Shown: positions 1 through 9,100 of the stretch, piece after piece
Layout: every line of letters starts with the position of its first letter
Numbering within the stretch: position 1 is the first letter of the stretch
Assembly: GCA_030748735.1 (NCBI GenBank)
Contig: JASMLK010000069.1
Location: 1 to 37,600 of the forward strand
Direction: 5' to 3'
Source of the DNA: Myxococcota bacterium
GTDB lineage: Bacteria; Myxococcota_A; UBA9160; UBA4427
DNA: 37,600 bases
The notes under the pieces: model-generated
The model's input: the letters and a program-made list of their open reading frames with translations, nothing else
Told to the model about the DNA's origin: nothing
Database searches by the model: none
Position numbers and translations under genes: made by a program

Positions 1-1
1 G

Positions 2-148
2 CCGCTGCGGCTCAAGGAGATCCTGGCGCGTCGGCTGTTTCCGGAGCGGGAGGGAGTCTCGGGTTGGTTGCGGCGTTGTTACTTCGGGCGGATCCGGACG
101 CGGGCGATCAGCAACTGCTGCGCGCATACGGCGAGGTATGCGGTGTAG
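2..148 (+). CDS. 3' end of an unrecognised protein (5' end outside window)
   Basis: Reading from base 2 gives 48 codons before TAG at 146-148. Almost every third position is G or C, as in the other real genes here, and the other frames lack this pattern, so this is the C-terminus of a gene that starts upstream of the window. The visible peptide begins PLRLKEILARRLFPEREG and ends CCAHTARYAV. It is basic and has two adjacent cysteines near the end. I do not recognise the family and no function is assigned. Confidence 0.55.
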   Translation, partial: PLRLKEILARRLFPEREGVSGWLRRCYFGRIRTRAISNCCAHTARYAV

Positions 149-162
149 GGCCCAAGAGGGCC
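149..162 (+). terminator. Possible short hairpin terminator after the first gene
   Basis: GGCCC at 149-153 and GGGCC at 158-162 form a 5-bp stem with loop AAGA, directly after the TAG stop. No T-run follows, so intrinsic termination is uncertain. Confidence 0.25.
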
Positions 163-235
163 GTCCGACGGGGCTGTACTACTTGGATGTGGACAGCGTT
201 GGGGCGTCTAGGTGCATTCTTCGGTCCACGTCTGG

Positions 236-847
236 TTAGATGCCGTCGAGGTGGTCGGTGAAGTCGAAGCGATCGAGGGTTGGGGTGGGTTCGAGGCGTA
301 GGTCGCTGAGGGCGCAGTTCTCCATCACCTTGCCCCAGGACGTGTAGGCACCCTCGGTGAGCTCTGCGAAAGCCATGCTGAGCGCTCCGCCGTGACCGAC
401 GACGATCACCCGCTCGCCCGCATGGCGTGAAGCGATCGCGCGCAGCGCGCCGACGTATCGGGTCACGACCTGCAGGGGGCTCTCGCCGCCGTGTGGTGCG
501 AAGTGTGGATCGGTCTTCATGTGGTGCCACAGCTTGTAGTCGGTGTAGAGCTCTCGGTACGTCTTGCCTTCCCATTCGCCGAGGTCGAATTCGGTGAGGC
601 CTTCGTGGAGGTTCACCTCGAGTTCCAGGCCGCTCGCGATGGCTTCTGCTGTATGGCGAGCTCGCTGGAGCGGGCTCGAGTAGACGTGGTGGAACCGGTC
701 TTCGACGTTCACCAGGTGCGCGCCGACCGCACGCGCCTGAGCGCGACCTCGCTCGGACAGCGGGGTGTCCGTCGATCCATGCCAGATGCCGCCTGTATTC
801 GCCGCGGTTTCTCCGTGGCGGACGATGGTGAGCAGGGCGCTGTTCAT
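236..847 (-). CDS. Histidine phosphatase family protein (phosphoglycerate-mutase-like)
   Basis: A 203-residue member of the RHG branch of the histidine phosphatase superfamily, which transfers phosphate through a phospho-histidine. The motif TIVRHGETAANTGG gives the nucleophile His11 within RHG (residues 10-12). SSPLQRARHTAE carries the phosphate-binding Arg, TEFDLGEWEG (85-94) the probable acid/base Glu, and VVGHGGALS the second catalytic His at about 152. The length matches cofactor-independent broad-specificity phosphatases of the GpmB/CobC/PhoE type; the substrate cannot be read from the sequence. The ATG at 847 is preceded by GGAG at good spacing. It is probably cytoplasmic, as no signal peptide is seen. 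The next minus-strand gene upstream is the DnaJ gene, about 60 bp away, so the two may be co-transcribed. Confidence 0.88.
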   Translation of the reverse strand: MNSALLTIVRHGETAANTGGIWHGSTDTPLSERGRAQARAVGAHLVNVEDRFHHVYSSPLQRARHTAEAIASGLELEVNLHEGLTEFDLGEWEGKTYRELYTDYKLWHHMKTDPHFAPHGGESPLQVVTRYVGALRAIASRHAGERVIVVGHGGALSMAFAELTEGAYTSWGKVMENCALSDLRLEPTPTLDRFDFTDHLDGI

Positions 848-906
848 GGGGCTGGCTCCGTTCGGTTCGAAAAGGCGTCGGGGTCGTTCGCGGTTCGGCC
901 CAGAGA

Positions 907-1869
907 TTACCGGAAGAGATGGCTCCGCAGATCGTCGGGGTCGAGTGCGTCGAGGGCTTCGGCCAGAGCGCGCGTCTCCTCGCTGTCCGTCTTGGGAACC
1001 TGAATCGTCAGCGTCACGTACAGGTCGCCTGGGGGCTTGCCGCCGGGTCGCGCCATCCCCTTGCCGCGCACGCGGAGTTTCGAACCGCCGTTGGTCCCGG
1101 GCGGGATCGTGAGCGTGACGCGGCTGTCGAGGGTGGGGACCTCGATCTGGGCCCCGAGCATTGCCTCGCCGACCCGAATCGGGACGCTCAACAGCAGGTC
1201 GTGGCCGTCGACCTCGAAGATCCGGTGCTTGCGCTGCCGCACCCGGCAGTAGAGGTCGCCGGGCGGCCCCCCGTGTTGGCCGGGCCCCCCTTTGCCCGCC
1301 AGGCGGATACGCGCCTTGTCGGCCGTGCCGGGGGGGATGCGCACGCGAAGGGTCGAACTCGACACCGCGCTGTTGCCCGCCGTCGAAACACGGCGTTCAC
1401 AGCCCTCGGACGCTTCTTCGAGCTCGAGTTCGAGGGTGATCTCGCGATCACGGCCCTTGGCAGGGCGCGGTGCGTCGCGGCGCGAAAAGCCGCCGCCCGA
1501 GTCGCGAAAGAACTCGTCGAACAAACTGCTGAAACCGCCACTGGCTCCGCCACCGGCGAAGCCGCGTCCAGCGAAGCCATGGCCGCCCCCGAAAGGGTTG
1601 CTGCCGGCGGCGCGTGCGCGCGCGGCGTCGAAGTTGGGGTCGAGCGCGATCGCACCGAATTCGTCGTAGTTCTTGCGGCGCTCCGGATCGGACAACACCG
1701 CGTACGCGGCAGAGACTTCCTTGAAGCGCTCTTCCGCGACGGGATCATCGGGATTGCGATCCGGATGATGTCGCTGCGCGAGCTCTCGATAGGCGCGTTT
1801 GATCGCGCGCTCATCGGCGTCGCGTGATACGCCGAGGGCGGCGTAGGGGTCGAGGGACTGGGCGGGCAT
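907..1869 (-). CDS. DnaJ-like co-chaperone, CbpA type (no zinc finger)
   Basis: A 320-residue J-domain protein expected to stimulate the ATPase of DnaK and hand over clients. The J-domain spans residues 7-70 with HPD at 35-37 (QRHHPDRNPDD). A Gly/Phe-rich linker follows (about 88-130, with repeated GFAGRG/GGG blocks). The C-terminal peptide-binding domains cover about 140-310, including RIPPGTADKARIRLAGKG and a second copy with TIPPGTNGGSKLRVRGKG. The four CxxCxGxG repeats of true DnaJ are absent, which places it with CbpA/DjlA-like class B proteins. ATG at 1869 starts directly before the J-domain; its Shine-Dalgarno is weak. It lies between the histidine phosphatase and a small exported protein on the same strand. 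No dnaK or grpE is in the window, so it is probably an accessory J-protein. Confidence 0.9.
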   Translation of the reverse strand: MPAQSLDPYAALGVSRDADERAIKRAYRELAQRHHPDRNPDDPVAEERFKEVSAAYAVLSDPERRKNYDEFGAIALDPNFDAARARAAGSNPFGGGHGFAGRGFAGGGASGGFSSLFDEFFRDSGGGFSRRDAPRPAKGRDREITLELELEEASEGCERRVSTAGNSAVSSSTLRVRIPPGTADKARIRLAGKGGPGQHGGPPGDLYCRVRQRKHRIFEVDGHDLLLSVPIRVGEAMLGAQIEVPTLDSRVTLTIPPGTNGGSKLRVRGKGMARPGGKPPGDLYVTLTIQVPKTDSEETRALAEALDALDPDDLRSHLFR

Positions 1870-1934
1870 CGCTTGGGCTGCTTGCTTCCGGAAAGACGCC
1901 GAATGGGGCGGTGGCCGGTGCCCGCGCGACCGGT

Positions 1935-2225
1935 TCAGCGCTTGAGTTCGCGGACCTGCACCTTGCCGAAGCGCTCGAGCCAGCTCACGGGTTCGATGCT
2001 CTCGATTTGCTTGCGCACCGTATAGCGCGTCTGGGGGAGCAGCGGCGCGCGGGCGGTGCGCTTGGCCGTGCGGGCGCGCTCGAACAGCGCGCTCGCATCA
2101 CCGTCGACACCGCGCGAATCCGCGAAGCTGGGGCTCGCCAGCGGGAGTAGTGCGCTGGCGACGAGCAGGGCGGTCAGACGCGCACGAATGCGCCGCGAGC
2201 GATCTGCGGGGGAGCGGGGGGGCAT
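1935..2225 (-). CDS. Small exported protein of unknown function
   Basis: A 96-residue protein with a clear Sec signal peptide: an Arg-rich N-region (RSRRIRARL), a hydrophobic core (LTALLVASALLPLA) and a likely cleavage site after SPSFA, leaving a mature chain of about 60 residues. The mature part is basic and ends with SWLERFGKVQVRELKR; no known domain is recognised. AAGGAG stands 6-7 bases before the ATG at 2225, a strong ribosome-binding site that supports the gene. It lies 65 bp upstream of the dnaJ-like gene on the same strand. Probably periplasmic. Function unknown. Confidence 0.6.
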   Translation of the reverse strand: MPPRSPADRSRRIRARLTALLVASALLPLASPSFADSRGVDGDASALFERARTAKRTARAPLLPQTRYTVRKQIESIEPVSWLERFGKVQVRELKR

Positions 2226-2279
2226 GAATGACTCCTTGCGCGCCTCGCGGGTCCCGGGTCGCCGGGGCCAGACGCGAAT

Positions 2280-2306
2280 GGGGATTCTCGCTGTAGCGAG
2301 TTCCCC
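2280..2306. other. Imperfect stem-loop between SNF2 gene and exported-protein gene
   Basis: GGGGA-TTCTCGCT and AGCGAGTTCCCC form an imperfect long stem with a 2-base loop. It lies in the 193-bp gap downstream of the helicase stop (2419) and upstream of the next minus-strand start (2225). On the minus strand it could end the helicase transcript, but no U-tract follows. The rest of the gap shows only a possible -35-like TTGAAA on the minus strand at about 2308-2313. Confidence 0.35.
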
Positions 2307-2418
2307 ACTTTCAATTTGTCATTCGGGTGGTTTTGCCTTCGCCTTTAGGTGTGAGAAGCTTCGTTCCCCTTGCCGGCGCGCTGCTGGGCTCGCCCTGCAC
2401 GTGATTTGCGCAGGAAAG

Positions 2419-5403
2419 TCAGGAAAGCAGGGCCAGGAGGTCGTCGCGTGTGAGGCCCTGGGCTTCGCCGCCGCCGGCTTCGATCGCAACCTCCGATAGC
2501 GCGCGCTTGCGGGCGTGCAGCTCGAGGATGCCCTCCTCGACGGTGTTCTGGGCCACCAGCCGGTGAACCACCACGGGGCGGGTCTGCCCGATGCGGTGCG
2601 CGCGTCCGGTGGCCTGGTCCTCGACCGCGGGATTCCACCAGGGGTCGAGCAGGAAGACATGGTCGGCTGCCGTGAGGTTGAGCCCCGTGCCGCCGGCTTT
2701 GAGGGAAACCAGCATGACGGGCGGACCGCTATCGCTCTGGAACTCGTTCACCACGGCTTCGCGATCGCGGGTCGAACCGTCGAGGCGCGTGAAGCCGAGT
2801 CCCTCGCGCTCGAGCACCGGCTCGACGAGGTCGAGCAGCGAAGTCCACTGGGAAAACACCAGCGCCTTGTGTCCGTCGGCGGCTGCCTCTTCGAGTCTCG
2901 AGGCGAGCAGCTCGAGCTTGGTCGAGCCATCGGCCAGCTGGCCGGGCACGAGCGCCGAATGGCAGGCGGCCTGACGCAGGCGCAGTAGCGCTTCGAGTGC
3001 GGCGAGGACGCTACCGCCTTCGCTGAGCTGGGCGACGATCTTTTCGACCGTCGCCGCACGCACCGCGTCGTAGACCGCGCGTTCGGCATTGCTGAGTTCG
3101 CAGTGCAGCACGATCTCGGTGCGCGGCGGTAGTTCGGGCGCCACGTCCTGCTTGCGCCGGCGCAGCAAGAACGGACGGATGCGTTCACGCAAACGGTCGG
3201 CGCAGTGGGCGTCGCCGTCGGCGATCGGCCGCGCATAGCGCTCGCGAAACTGCGCGCGCCCTCCGAGCAAGCCGCGGTTCAGGAAGTGGAGCTGGCTCCA
3301 CAATTCTTCGAGGCGGTTTTCGACCGGGGTCCCCGTCAACGCGATGCGGAACGAAGCGTCGAGTCGATAGGCGGCCTGTGCGACCTGGCTCTCGGGGTTC
3401 TTGATGTTCTGCGCTTCGTCGAGCACGACGGTTTCGAAGCGCCGGGCCGCCAGCTCGTCGATGTCGAGGCGCAAGATCGCGTAGCTCGTGAGCGTGACGT
3501 CCGCGTCGGGGTCGAACGTGCGGCCGGGACCGTGATACACGTGCACCGACAAGCCGGGGCGGAAGCGCGCGAGCTCTTCTTTCCAGTTGAACAGCACGCT
3601 GGTCGGGCAGACCACCAGCGCCGGCGTCCGCACCGCGCAAAGTGCCTGCACGGTCTTGCCGAGTCCCATGTCGTCGGCGAGCAGCGCGCCGAGTTCGAGA
3701 TCGCGCAGCAGCCACAGCCAGTCGACCCCGTGCTTCTGATAGCGCCGCAACGCGCCGCGGAAGTCCGCAGGAAGTGGTGCATCGGCAATGCCGTCGAAGT
3801 CCTCGATCAGCGGCCGCAAACGTTCGAGGGCGGGGGGCGGCGGATGGTCGAGGTCGCCGCACAGGCGGGCGAGGTCGGGCAGGACCGAAGTCGGAAGCGG
3901 GCCGGAGTCCGGCTGGGCGGCGAGCAAGTCGGCCACCTGGTCGCCGAAGCGATCGAGCCAGTCGGCCGGCAATGTCGCCATGCCGCCGCCTTCGAGGGGC
4001 ACCAGGGAATCGCCCGCCTGCCAGGCGCGCAGCACTTCATTGGTCTTCGCCGTGGCGGCACGGGGCGCGGGCCCCCCCGTGCCGGTCCCGTCGTCGGAAG
4101 CGGTGGCTGCACCCGAACCGGCTTGTTCTTCGGCGCGGGTGCGAAAGGTCATCGCGATGCGATCGCCGGCGATTTCGAGATCGGGGGCCAGCGCACCGCG
4201 TTCGGTGAACGCGAGGTGCGCGTCGCCCTCGATGGGCCCGGTCCATTCGCGCAGGCGCGCTGCGAACTCGATCGCCTGACGTTGCCACAAGTCCACGCGG
4301 TAGCCGGGGCGCAGGCCGAGGGTCTCGCGCAGGTGATTGGTGCGCAGGCTTTCGGCGTGCTTGTCGCGCACGGGGATCGAACCGCGAAGATGTACGAGTT
4401 CACCGCCATCCACGCGCGCAACCGGCGGGGAGCCGGGTTCGCCGTAGACGAGCAGGGGGAGAACGCTCAGAGCATTGTCGCGACGTTCGACGCGCAGCGA
4501 GATCCAGGGCCGCTCGGCCTGGCTCGTTTCGGGGAGCTTGTCGGTTTCGATCCCGACCTGGATGCGTTCGCGCAACCCGGGGATGATGTCCGTCACCAAT
4601 TCGGCGACTTCGGTGTGGGAATAGAAGCGGCCCCGGACCAGGTCCTGAAGTTCGCGACCGCTGAGTCGGCCTTCGCCCGCGAGTCGCAGGGTGCTTCCGC
4701 AGCGTGTCACCCCGTCGCCAAGCACTTCGTCGACACTCGGGTCGCGGTCGAGCACCAGGCGAAAGCCGCCGGGAGCATCGACGACGCGGCAATAGGGCAG
4801 CACCGGCTCGGTCGACACCTGGATCGGCTCTCCCTCCAGCGTGACGTCTGGGCAGTCGGCCAAAGCCTTGAAGATCGGTTCCAGCAGGCCCTGGGGTAGG
4901 AGACCCCGCCGGCGGGTTCCGAGCGCGCGCTCTGCAGCGAGGTCGGCCTGGGTGGCCGTGAAGGGAGGCCCCTTGATGCGCCCGCTCGCGAGCGCGGCGA
5001 GGGTGCTTTCGAGTCGGAAGACGCCACCGTCGTGCACGATGTCTCGCTCGATCGCGAGGCTCGGGCGTGCGCGGGTCAATCGGTAGTGGATGGAGCCGTC
5101 ACCGCGCTTCGGCGCCGGGAGGGACTGCCCCTGCTTGCGCGCCTGGTGGAGGGCGATGGTCGCGGCGGCCACGTGCAGACACGGGTCGTCGGGACCGGGG
5201 CAGCTGCACTGCCACTCTTCGTCTTCGAGATGCAGCGTCGCGGTGTGGGAGATCATGCCCTTTCGCTCCGACACCTGGAGCACCACGCTGCCGTCGTCTT
5301 CTTCGCGCAGCCCGCGCACGGCCTCACCGCGGGCCAACTCGACCCCACGCGACCACACCGACTTCGACGCCGTCTCTCGCACTTCGTCCAGGAACTCCCT
5401 CAC
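2419..5403 (-). CDS. SWIM zinc-finger SNF2-family helicase/ATPase
   Basis: A protein of about 994 residues combining an N-terminal SWIM zinc finger with a C-terminal Swi2/Snf2 ATPase, the architecture of bacterial HepA/RapA-related helicases that move on DNA or remodel protein-DNA or RNA-polymerase complexes. SWIM ligands are C66, C68, C75 and H77 ([12 protein letters not shown]). The motor has motif I DDMGLGKT with Lys583, motif II DEAQ beginning at Asp662, motif [19 protein letters not shown], and motif [12 protein letters not shown] at about 935. The middle region (about 100-550) has no domain I can name. I chose the GTG at 5403 because it overlaps the upstream TGA (5400-5402) as GTGA, a classic translational-coupling arrangement. 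A GTG at 5448 would add 15 residues, but these fall inside the upstream gene. The coupled partner is the pseudo-nucleotidyltransferase gene. Confidence 0.92.
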   Translation of the reverse strand: MREFLDEVRETASKSVWSRGVELARGEAVRGLREEDDGSVVLQVSERKGMISHTATLHLEDEEWQCSCPGPDDPCLHVAAATIALHQARKQGQSLPAPKRGDGSIHYRLTRARPSLAIERDIVHDGGVFRLESTLAALASGRIKGPPFTATQADLAAERALGTRRRGLLPQGLLEPIFKALADCPDVTLEGEPIQVSTEPVLPYCRVVDAPGGFRLVLDRDPSVDEVLGDGVTRCGSTLRLAGEGRLSGRELQDLVRGRFYSHTEVAELVTDIIPGLRERIQVGIETDKLPETSQAERPWISLRVERRDNALSVLPLLVYGEPGSPPVARVDGGELVHLRGSIPVRDKHAESLRTNHLRETLGLRPGYRVDLWQRQAIEFAARLREWTGPIEGDAHLAFTERGALAPDLEIAGDRIAMTFRTRAEEQAGSGAATASDDGTGTGGPAPRAATAKTNEVLRAWQAGDSLVPLEGGGMATLPADWLDRFGDQVADLLAAQPDSGPLPTSVLPDLARLCGDLDHPPPPALERLRPLIEDFDGIADAPLPADFRGALRRYQKHGVDWLWLLRDLELGALLADDMGLGKTVQALCAVRTPALVVCPTSVLFNWKEELARFRPGLSVHVYHGPGRTFDPDADVTLTSYAILRLDIDELAARRFETVVLDEAQNIKNPESQVAQAAYRLDASFRIALTGTPVENRLEELWSQLHFLNRGLLGGRAQFRERYARPIADGDAHCADRLRERIRPFLLRRRKQDVAPELPPRTEIVLHCELSNAERAVYDAVRAATVEKIVAQLSEGGSVLAALEALLRLRQAACHSALVPGQLADGSTKLELLASRLEEAAADGHKALVFSQWTSLLDLVEPVLEREGLGFTRLDGSTRDREAVVNEFQSDSGPPVMLVSLKAGGTGLNLTAADHVFLLDPWWNPAVEDQATGRAHRIGQTRPVVVHRLVAQNTVEEGILELHARKRALSEVAIEAGGGEAQGLTRDDLLALLS

Positions 5404-6683
5404 GCTTCGGGCTCCAGTTCGCGCGAAGCAGACGGCCGCTCGGGCCACGCATCGAGGGCCTGGCGCAGCGCGTCGGGCGCATTGCGTTCAGGGTCGCTCT
5501 CGATCACGCCTTCGAGGTAGCGGATCGCCTTGCCGATCACGCGACCGGGTGCGATGTCGAGGTGCTGCATGATGTCGCGACCACTGAGCGCGAGCGCCGG
5601 GGCCGTCGAGGTTCGAACGAGGGCCTCGCGGGTGTCCGCGATCGCGCGTTCGAGAAGATCGAGCGATTTCAAGATCTCGTTTCCATCGTCAGTGGTTGTG
5701 GTCCGGGTGGCGTTGCCGGCCGGTTCTTTCGTGGCGAGCCGTGCTTGCGCCTGGGCACGACGGATGGCGATTGCGTCGTCGACGAGGTCAGGAGGTGCCT
5801 TCTTGAGCCAGCGCCGCAGGGCGCTGTGCTGGGCTTCCGGTGCTGCGATGTACTGTTCGATCGGATGCCAGGCCAACACGCGAAAGACCTCATCGGACAG
5901 TTGGCCCCCGAAATGCAGCTCTCGCAAGAGAACGCGCGCATTCGCTCCAACGAGCAGGGCGGTGAGGCGTGGGCGGAGCCGCGGGGCAACCCGGGTTACG
6001 CGCGCCGGGGCTTCCGCCTCGATCTGGCTGTGCTCGAACACGCGAAAGCGACTGTCCAGCAGGAAGGCGAGGGCGGGCTCGCAGTGGGGCCCGAGCAGGG
6101 CGGCGCGGAGAAGATGGCGCGCCCGCGCTCGGCGGCTGGCCGGAATCGCTCCCGGGGCGCTTTGCATGAGCGCGACGGTTTCGGGGGCCGCACGAAAGCC
6201 GTAGTCGGCGATCCAGCGCGCGGCTTCGAGCGGAGCGAGGGCTTCGAGGGGAGCTGCTGCAGCCGGGACGAGGCGTTGGGCTTCGAGGTCTTCGAACGCT
6301 TCGGCCGGTCCAACCGCGCACTCGCGTTGCGAGTCCCATGCGAGGGACTCGATTCGGAAGCGACATGGCGTGGGGCTCGATCCATCGGCCGACCCGGTTT
6401 CGAGATCGAGGGGCCCGGCCGCGGTGGGCAGGGTCAGGGTGCGACCGCGGTGGCCTGTCGGCACTGCGTTCGGTGTTGCTTCGAGAATCTGGTCCGGCGC
6501 GAGTTGAACGACGGCCCGGTAACTCTGGGGGCGAATGCCCAGCGTGAGTTCGACCACACAACGTCCCACCAGGTGGAGCGCTTCGCTCTCTGCGGCGATC
6601 GCCTGCAGCGAGTCGAGGGCCGACACGATCGGCTCTGGAGGCCCCGGGAGGGGTGGGGTGATGGCGCGCGCCGGGGTCGTCAT
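5400..6683 (-). CDS. Degenerate CCA-adding-enzyme/poly(A)-polymerase-like protein (predicted catalytically dead)
   Basis: A 427-residue protein whose blocks follow a bacterial class II tRNA nucleotidyltransferase in order. [14 protein letters not shown] (37-49) sits where active enzymes have VGGxVRDxLLG. SYRAVV (54-59) replaces the DxD metal site, and [12 protein letters not shown] (106-117) replaces [26 protein letters not shown] matches the GLEDLxxxxLR block. An HD-like region follows but has ALLVGANA where HD-type members have LLHDIG. The C-terminal [18 protein letters not shown] matches the TGxDLxxLGxxPGPxxG helix block. Every metal-binding carboxylate I expect is missing, so I infer a non-catalytic relative, perhaps an RNA or tRNA-end binder. 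The ATG at 6683 has only a weak Shine-Dalgarno. Its stop overlaps the helicase start by 4 bases, so the two are probably made in a fixed ratio. Family assignment is by motif pattern only. Confidence 0.68.
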   Translation of the reverse strand: MTTPARAITPPLPGPPEPIVSALDSLQAIAAESEALHLVGRCVVELTLGIRPQSYRAVVQLAPDQILEATPNAVPTGHRGRTLTLPTAAGPLDLETGSADGSSPTPCRFRIESLAWDSQRECAVGPAEAFEDLEAQRLVPAAAAPLEALAPLEAARWIADYGFRAAPETVALMQSAPGAIPASRRARARHLLRAALLGPHCEPALAFLLDSRFRVFEHSQIEAEAPARVTRVAPRLRPRLTALLVGANARVLLRELHFGGQLSDEVFRVLAWHPIEQYIAAPEAQHSALRRWLKKAPPDLVDDAIAIRRAQAQARLATKEPAGNATRTTTTDDGNEILKSLDLLERAIADTREALVRTSTAPALALSGRDIMQHLDIAPGRVIGKAIRYLEGVIESDPERNAPDALRQALDAWPERPSASRELEPEA

Positions 6684-6925
6684 TGCGTGGTGGAGCCTGC
6701 TCGGAGTGCGGCGCGTCGAATCGGGGTGCGTGATGGGCAGGCAAGTCGTAACGAAGGACGGACTTGTGCGAATCGAGGCGGCGTGTTGCGCTGGGATGAT
6801 GCTTGAATGCGCGCAAGAGTAAGGGTTCGTGTGCATTTCGTGCCATGGCCCTGGAATTTTCCCCTCGATTTCGCGCGTCAGTGCCGATGTAGGGGGGAAA
6901 GATGGAGGGGCGGGAGGTGAGAACC
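6684..6925. other. Divergent intergenic region
   Basis: This is the 242 bp between the minus-strand pseudo-nucleotidyltransferase and the plus-strand Ser-rich small gene. It should hold both promoters. I could not assign a convincing -35/-10 pair or operator, and no coding pattern is visible. Confidence 0.3.
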
Positions 6926-7174
6926 ATGCAGAGCGAGACCCTCGAATCCATCGACCACCGCAGCGCGGTCGACAGCGAACGGCGCAAGCAAGCCGTAGAC
7001 GAGGTGGAGGGCGAGAAGAAGCGGGCTGCCGCGACATACACCCGGTCGGAAGGGTCGTCAGCCAGTTCGTCTTCGTCGTCTGCGGCCAGCGGTTCGAGCC
7101 AAGCGCAGTTTGCTTCCGACGCCGCGTCGACCTCGGACACGGCGGCTGGCAGGAAGGTCGACACCTACGCTTGA
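6926..7174 (+). CDS. Small Ser/Ala-rich low-complexity protein
   Basis: An 82-residue protein starting MQSETLESIDHRSAV. GGGAGGTG at 6912-6919 is an excellent ribosome-binding site for the ATG at 6926. The first 45 residues are highly charged and look helical (SERRKQAVDEVEGEKKR). Residues 48-75 are almost only Ser and Ala (SSASSSSSSAASGSS) and look disordered. The tail is GRKVDTYA. There is no signal peptide, membrane segment or known domain. Part of the Ser run uses TCG/TCT-type codons, so it could be a slippage-prone tract. It lies between a divergent helicase operon and the L,D-transpeptidase gene, 157 bp upstream of the latter. Function unknown; the strong Shine-Dalgarno is the main support. 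Confidence 0.5.
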   Translation: MQSETLESIDHRSAVDSERRKQAVDEVEGEKKRAAATYTRSEGSSASSSSSSAASGSSQAQFASDAASTSDTAAGRKVDTYA

Positions 7175-7331
7175 GCGTGTCGCCCGAGTTGCGGCGAAAG
7201 TTCGCCTGCGTGATGGCGCTGCGTGCCGCGTGCGTTGGCGTTGCAGCGGGGTGAATGACTTGCACTCGCGATCGGTGCACGACCCCCATTTTCTACATCG
7301 GATTGCGCGCGCGCTCTGATAAGATGCGCGT

Positions 7332-8006
7332 GTGCCTGGAACGACCCCTCAGAAGTTCGGGCATGGGGACGCTGTCGAAGCGCGTGCGTGTGAACGACCT
7401 GTGCACCGCGTGCTTCGGACGTTGCGTTGCTGTGTCCGTCAGAGCTTGATCGTGGCTTGCCTCGGTTCGGGCTTTGCCCTGTCGTCCGCCCACGCCGAGC
7501 CGGCCGCGCTTGTTTCATCTACCCAGACGGCGGCGTCGATCGCGCCCCTGGTGATGGAGATCGAATCGACCACGTTCGAATTGCGTGTTCGTGACGGACG
7601 CGACGGTGGGAAGGGGCCGACGATTCGGGTGGCCCTCGGTTCTCCGGGCCAGTCGACTCCGACGGGGCGCTTTCCGCTCGAGCGCATCATCCTGAGCCCG
7701 TCGTGGCGCCCCGGGGTGGTGGCGAAGGAAACCGGCGCGACGCCGGAGCCCGCGTCCCTCGAGACACCCATGGGGGCGGTCAAGATCCCCTTCGCCTCGA
7801 ACGGCGTGATCGCCCTGCACGGGGGCGGCGACCGCAAGGCGCTCGGCAAGCCGATTTCGGCCGGCTGCGTGCGTGCGACCGACGCGGACCTGTTGCGGAT
7901 CGTGGCCTGGCTCGACGAGCGCGACGCCCTCGCGGGTGCGCACGAACTGCAGAGCGGCGAGATCCACCGCCGTTTCCTGCGCCCGGTCGAACTCGTCGTC
8001 CGCTGA
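7332..8006 (+). CDS. L,D-transpeptidase (YkuD-domain) protein
   Basis: An exported protein with a YkuD catalytic domain, the fold that makes 3-3 crosslinks in peptidoglycan or attaches proteins to it via an acyl-Cys intermediate. The N-terminus holds a signal-like segment (CCVRQSLIVACLGSGFAL, likely cut after SSAHA). Near the C-terminus ALHGGGDRKALGKPISAG, followed by CVRATD, gives the HGxx and S-x-G-C-x-R motifs, with Cys as nucleophile. PTGRFPLERIILSPSW matches the TPxGxF block typical of the family. It acts in the periplasm. The start is uncertain: GTG at 7332 gives the longest form, and GTG at 7401 fits a normal signal peptide better. TAAGAT at 7320-7325 lies about 6 bases before 7332, so a leaderless message is possible but weakly supported. 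The gene is followed by 254 bp of non-coding sequence. Confidence 0.82.
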   Translation: MPGTTPQKFGHGDAVEARACERPVHRVLRTLRCCVRQSLIVACLGSGFALSSAHAEPAALVSSTQTAASIAPLVMEIESTTFELRVRDGRDGGKGPTIRVALGSPGQSTPTGRFPLERIILSPSWRPGVVAKETGATPEPASLETPMGAVKIPFASNGVIALHGGGDRKALGKPISAGCVRATDADLLRIVAWLDERDALAGAHELQSGEIHRRFLRPVELVVR

Positions 8007-8260
8007 AGGCGGATTCTCGGGGGTCTTGCGGGCGATTCTGCCCACACGCCCATATCCCCTGAAGTCGCGCAGCTTTGCCTGCGCTTGCCTGTTGCCTTCC
8101 TGCCCATGCGTGCACGTCAGTGAAAAAAAACCAACAGGCTCGCCACAATTGCGGGCCTCGCCCCACTGAACTCCATAGCTAGATCGCGATCCGCGCCGTG
8201 ACGAATCCATGACGAAGTGTCGTGGGGTCGAGCCGGGTACGCGAACGGAGGTTCGGTTCG
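8007..8260. other. Intergenic region upstream of the PEP-CTERM gene
   Basis: This 254-bp stretch contains an A8 run at about 8123-8130 and the AACGGAGGTT ribosome-binding site (8244-8252) of the next gene. I looked for a sigma-54 GG-N10-GC element, known upstream of some PEP-CTERM genes, and did not find a convincing one. Confidence 0.3.
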
Positions 8261-9049
8261 ATGGGTGCGTTGAGCACGTTGGAAAAGTGGAATGGAAACA
8301 AGCGTGCAACCGGGTGGCTGTGGGGCCGATCCATTCTGAGCGCGTGGGCGGCCGTGGCGATGTTCTTCGCAGCCAGTGCGGCACACGCGGTGAACTTCAT
8401 TCCGTTCGACGCGCCGGTCGCAGCGGATGGTTTCAGCTACGGGTTCGTGAATCCGGGCAGCCACGGGATCACGCAGTTCAGGGAAATGGATCGCTACTAC
8501 ACGGCGGCCCGCTCGGACGACGCGACCAACGCGCCGTCGGCCCTGCTGCACGTGGACCCTGTGAGCTTCGCACGTTGCCCCCGGTCGAGCGACGGCTGTG
8601 ACAGCCAGTTCCACATCTTCGATGTCGTGTGGGACGTGACCTTCAATGCCGACGCACTCGGCGGTTCCGACGGAGGCCAACTCGTGGACCTGATCCTGGT
8701 CGACTCCGACCCCGATCAGGTCTTCCAGAACCTCGACGTCGAAGTCGACTACGACCAGGTCGCAGCACTCGACGGGAGTTCGCTTTCGTTCCAGACCGCT
8801 TCGTATCGAAACGGCGATTACTACTTTCTCGCTGCTGCGCTCGGTGAAATGATGGATGGGGACACCAAGCGCCTGGCGTTCAGTTACAAGGTCGAAGGGG
8901 AACTTCCCCTCGCCGGTGGCGGGGACGTGGGTTTCCTTTCCCCCACGATTCTTCCCGCCGCATTCGTTCCCGTGCCCGAGCCGGGTACCGGGATGCTGTT
9001 GGGTTTCGGACTCGTTGCGCTCGCAAAACGAGGGCGTCGCAACCGCTAG
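8261..9049 (+). CDS. PEP-CTERM sorting-domain surface protein
   Basis: A 262-residue exported protein. A signal peptide (ILSAWAAVAMFFAASAAHA) covers roughly residues 23-43. The chain ends with VPVPEPGTGMLLGFGLVALA then KRGRRNR, which is a Pro-Glu-Pro motif, a short membrane helix and a basic tail: the PEP-CTERM signal recognised by exosortase (EpsH/XrtA-type). The mature body is rich in Asp and aromatic residues (VDLILVDSDPDQVFQNLDV) and probably all-beta; no catalytic domain is seen. ATG at 8261 is chosen because GGAGG precedes it by about 9 bases. The GTG at 8222 would add 13 residues with no such site. Exosortase is not in the window and must be encoded elsewhere. The next two genes on the same strand encode other exported proteins, suggesting an envelope or matrix cluster. 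Confidence 0.85.
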   Translation: MGALSTLEKWNGNKRATGWLWGRSILSAWAAVAMFFAASAAHAVNFIPFDAPVAADGFSYGFVNPGSHGITQFREMDRYYTAARSDDATNAPSALLHVDPVSFARCPRSSDGCDSQFHIFDVVWDVTFNADALGGSDGGQLVDLILVDSDPDQVFQNLDVEVDYDQVAALDGSSLSFQTASYRNGDYYFLAAALGEMMDGDTKRLAFSYKVEGELPLAGGGDVGFLSPTILPAAFVPVPEPGTGMLLGFGLVALAKRGRRNR

Positions 9050-9100
9050 TCGTTGCGGCGAAGCGAGCTAGATTCCGAGGCCACAGGGGAACTACTGGGA

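Noticed and set aside
3205..4899. Long plus-strand open frame opposite the SNF2 gene
   Set aside because: It is the antisense shadow of a gene with clear helicase motifs. Its translation has no domain, and the GC3 pattern follows the minus strand.
5067..6806. Plus-strand open frame of 579 codons
   Set aside because: It spans two minus-strand genes, is rich in Arg/Gly and lacks any motif, as expected for an antisense shadow in GC-rich DNA.
6684..7289. N-terminal extension of the pseudo-nucleotidyltransferase frame
   Set aside because: The extension is Pro/Arg/Ser-rich without GC3 bias and overlaps the better supported Ser-rich small gene, so the start was set at ATG 6683.
7291..7331. Sigma-70 promoter and leaderless start of the L,D-transpeptidase
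   Set aside because: TAAGAT is a passable -10, but no -35 lies 16-18 bp upstream. Kept only as a remark in the gene entry.
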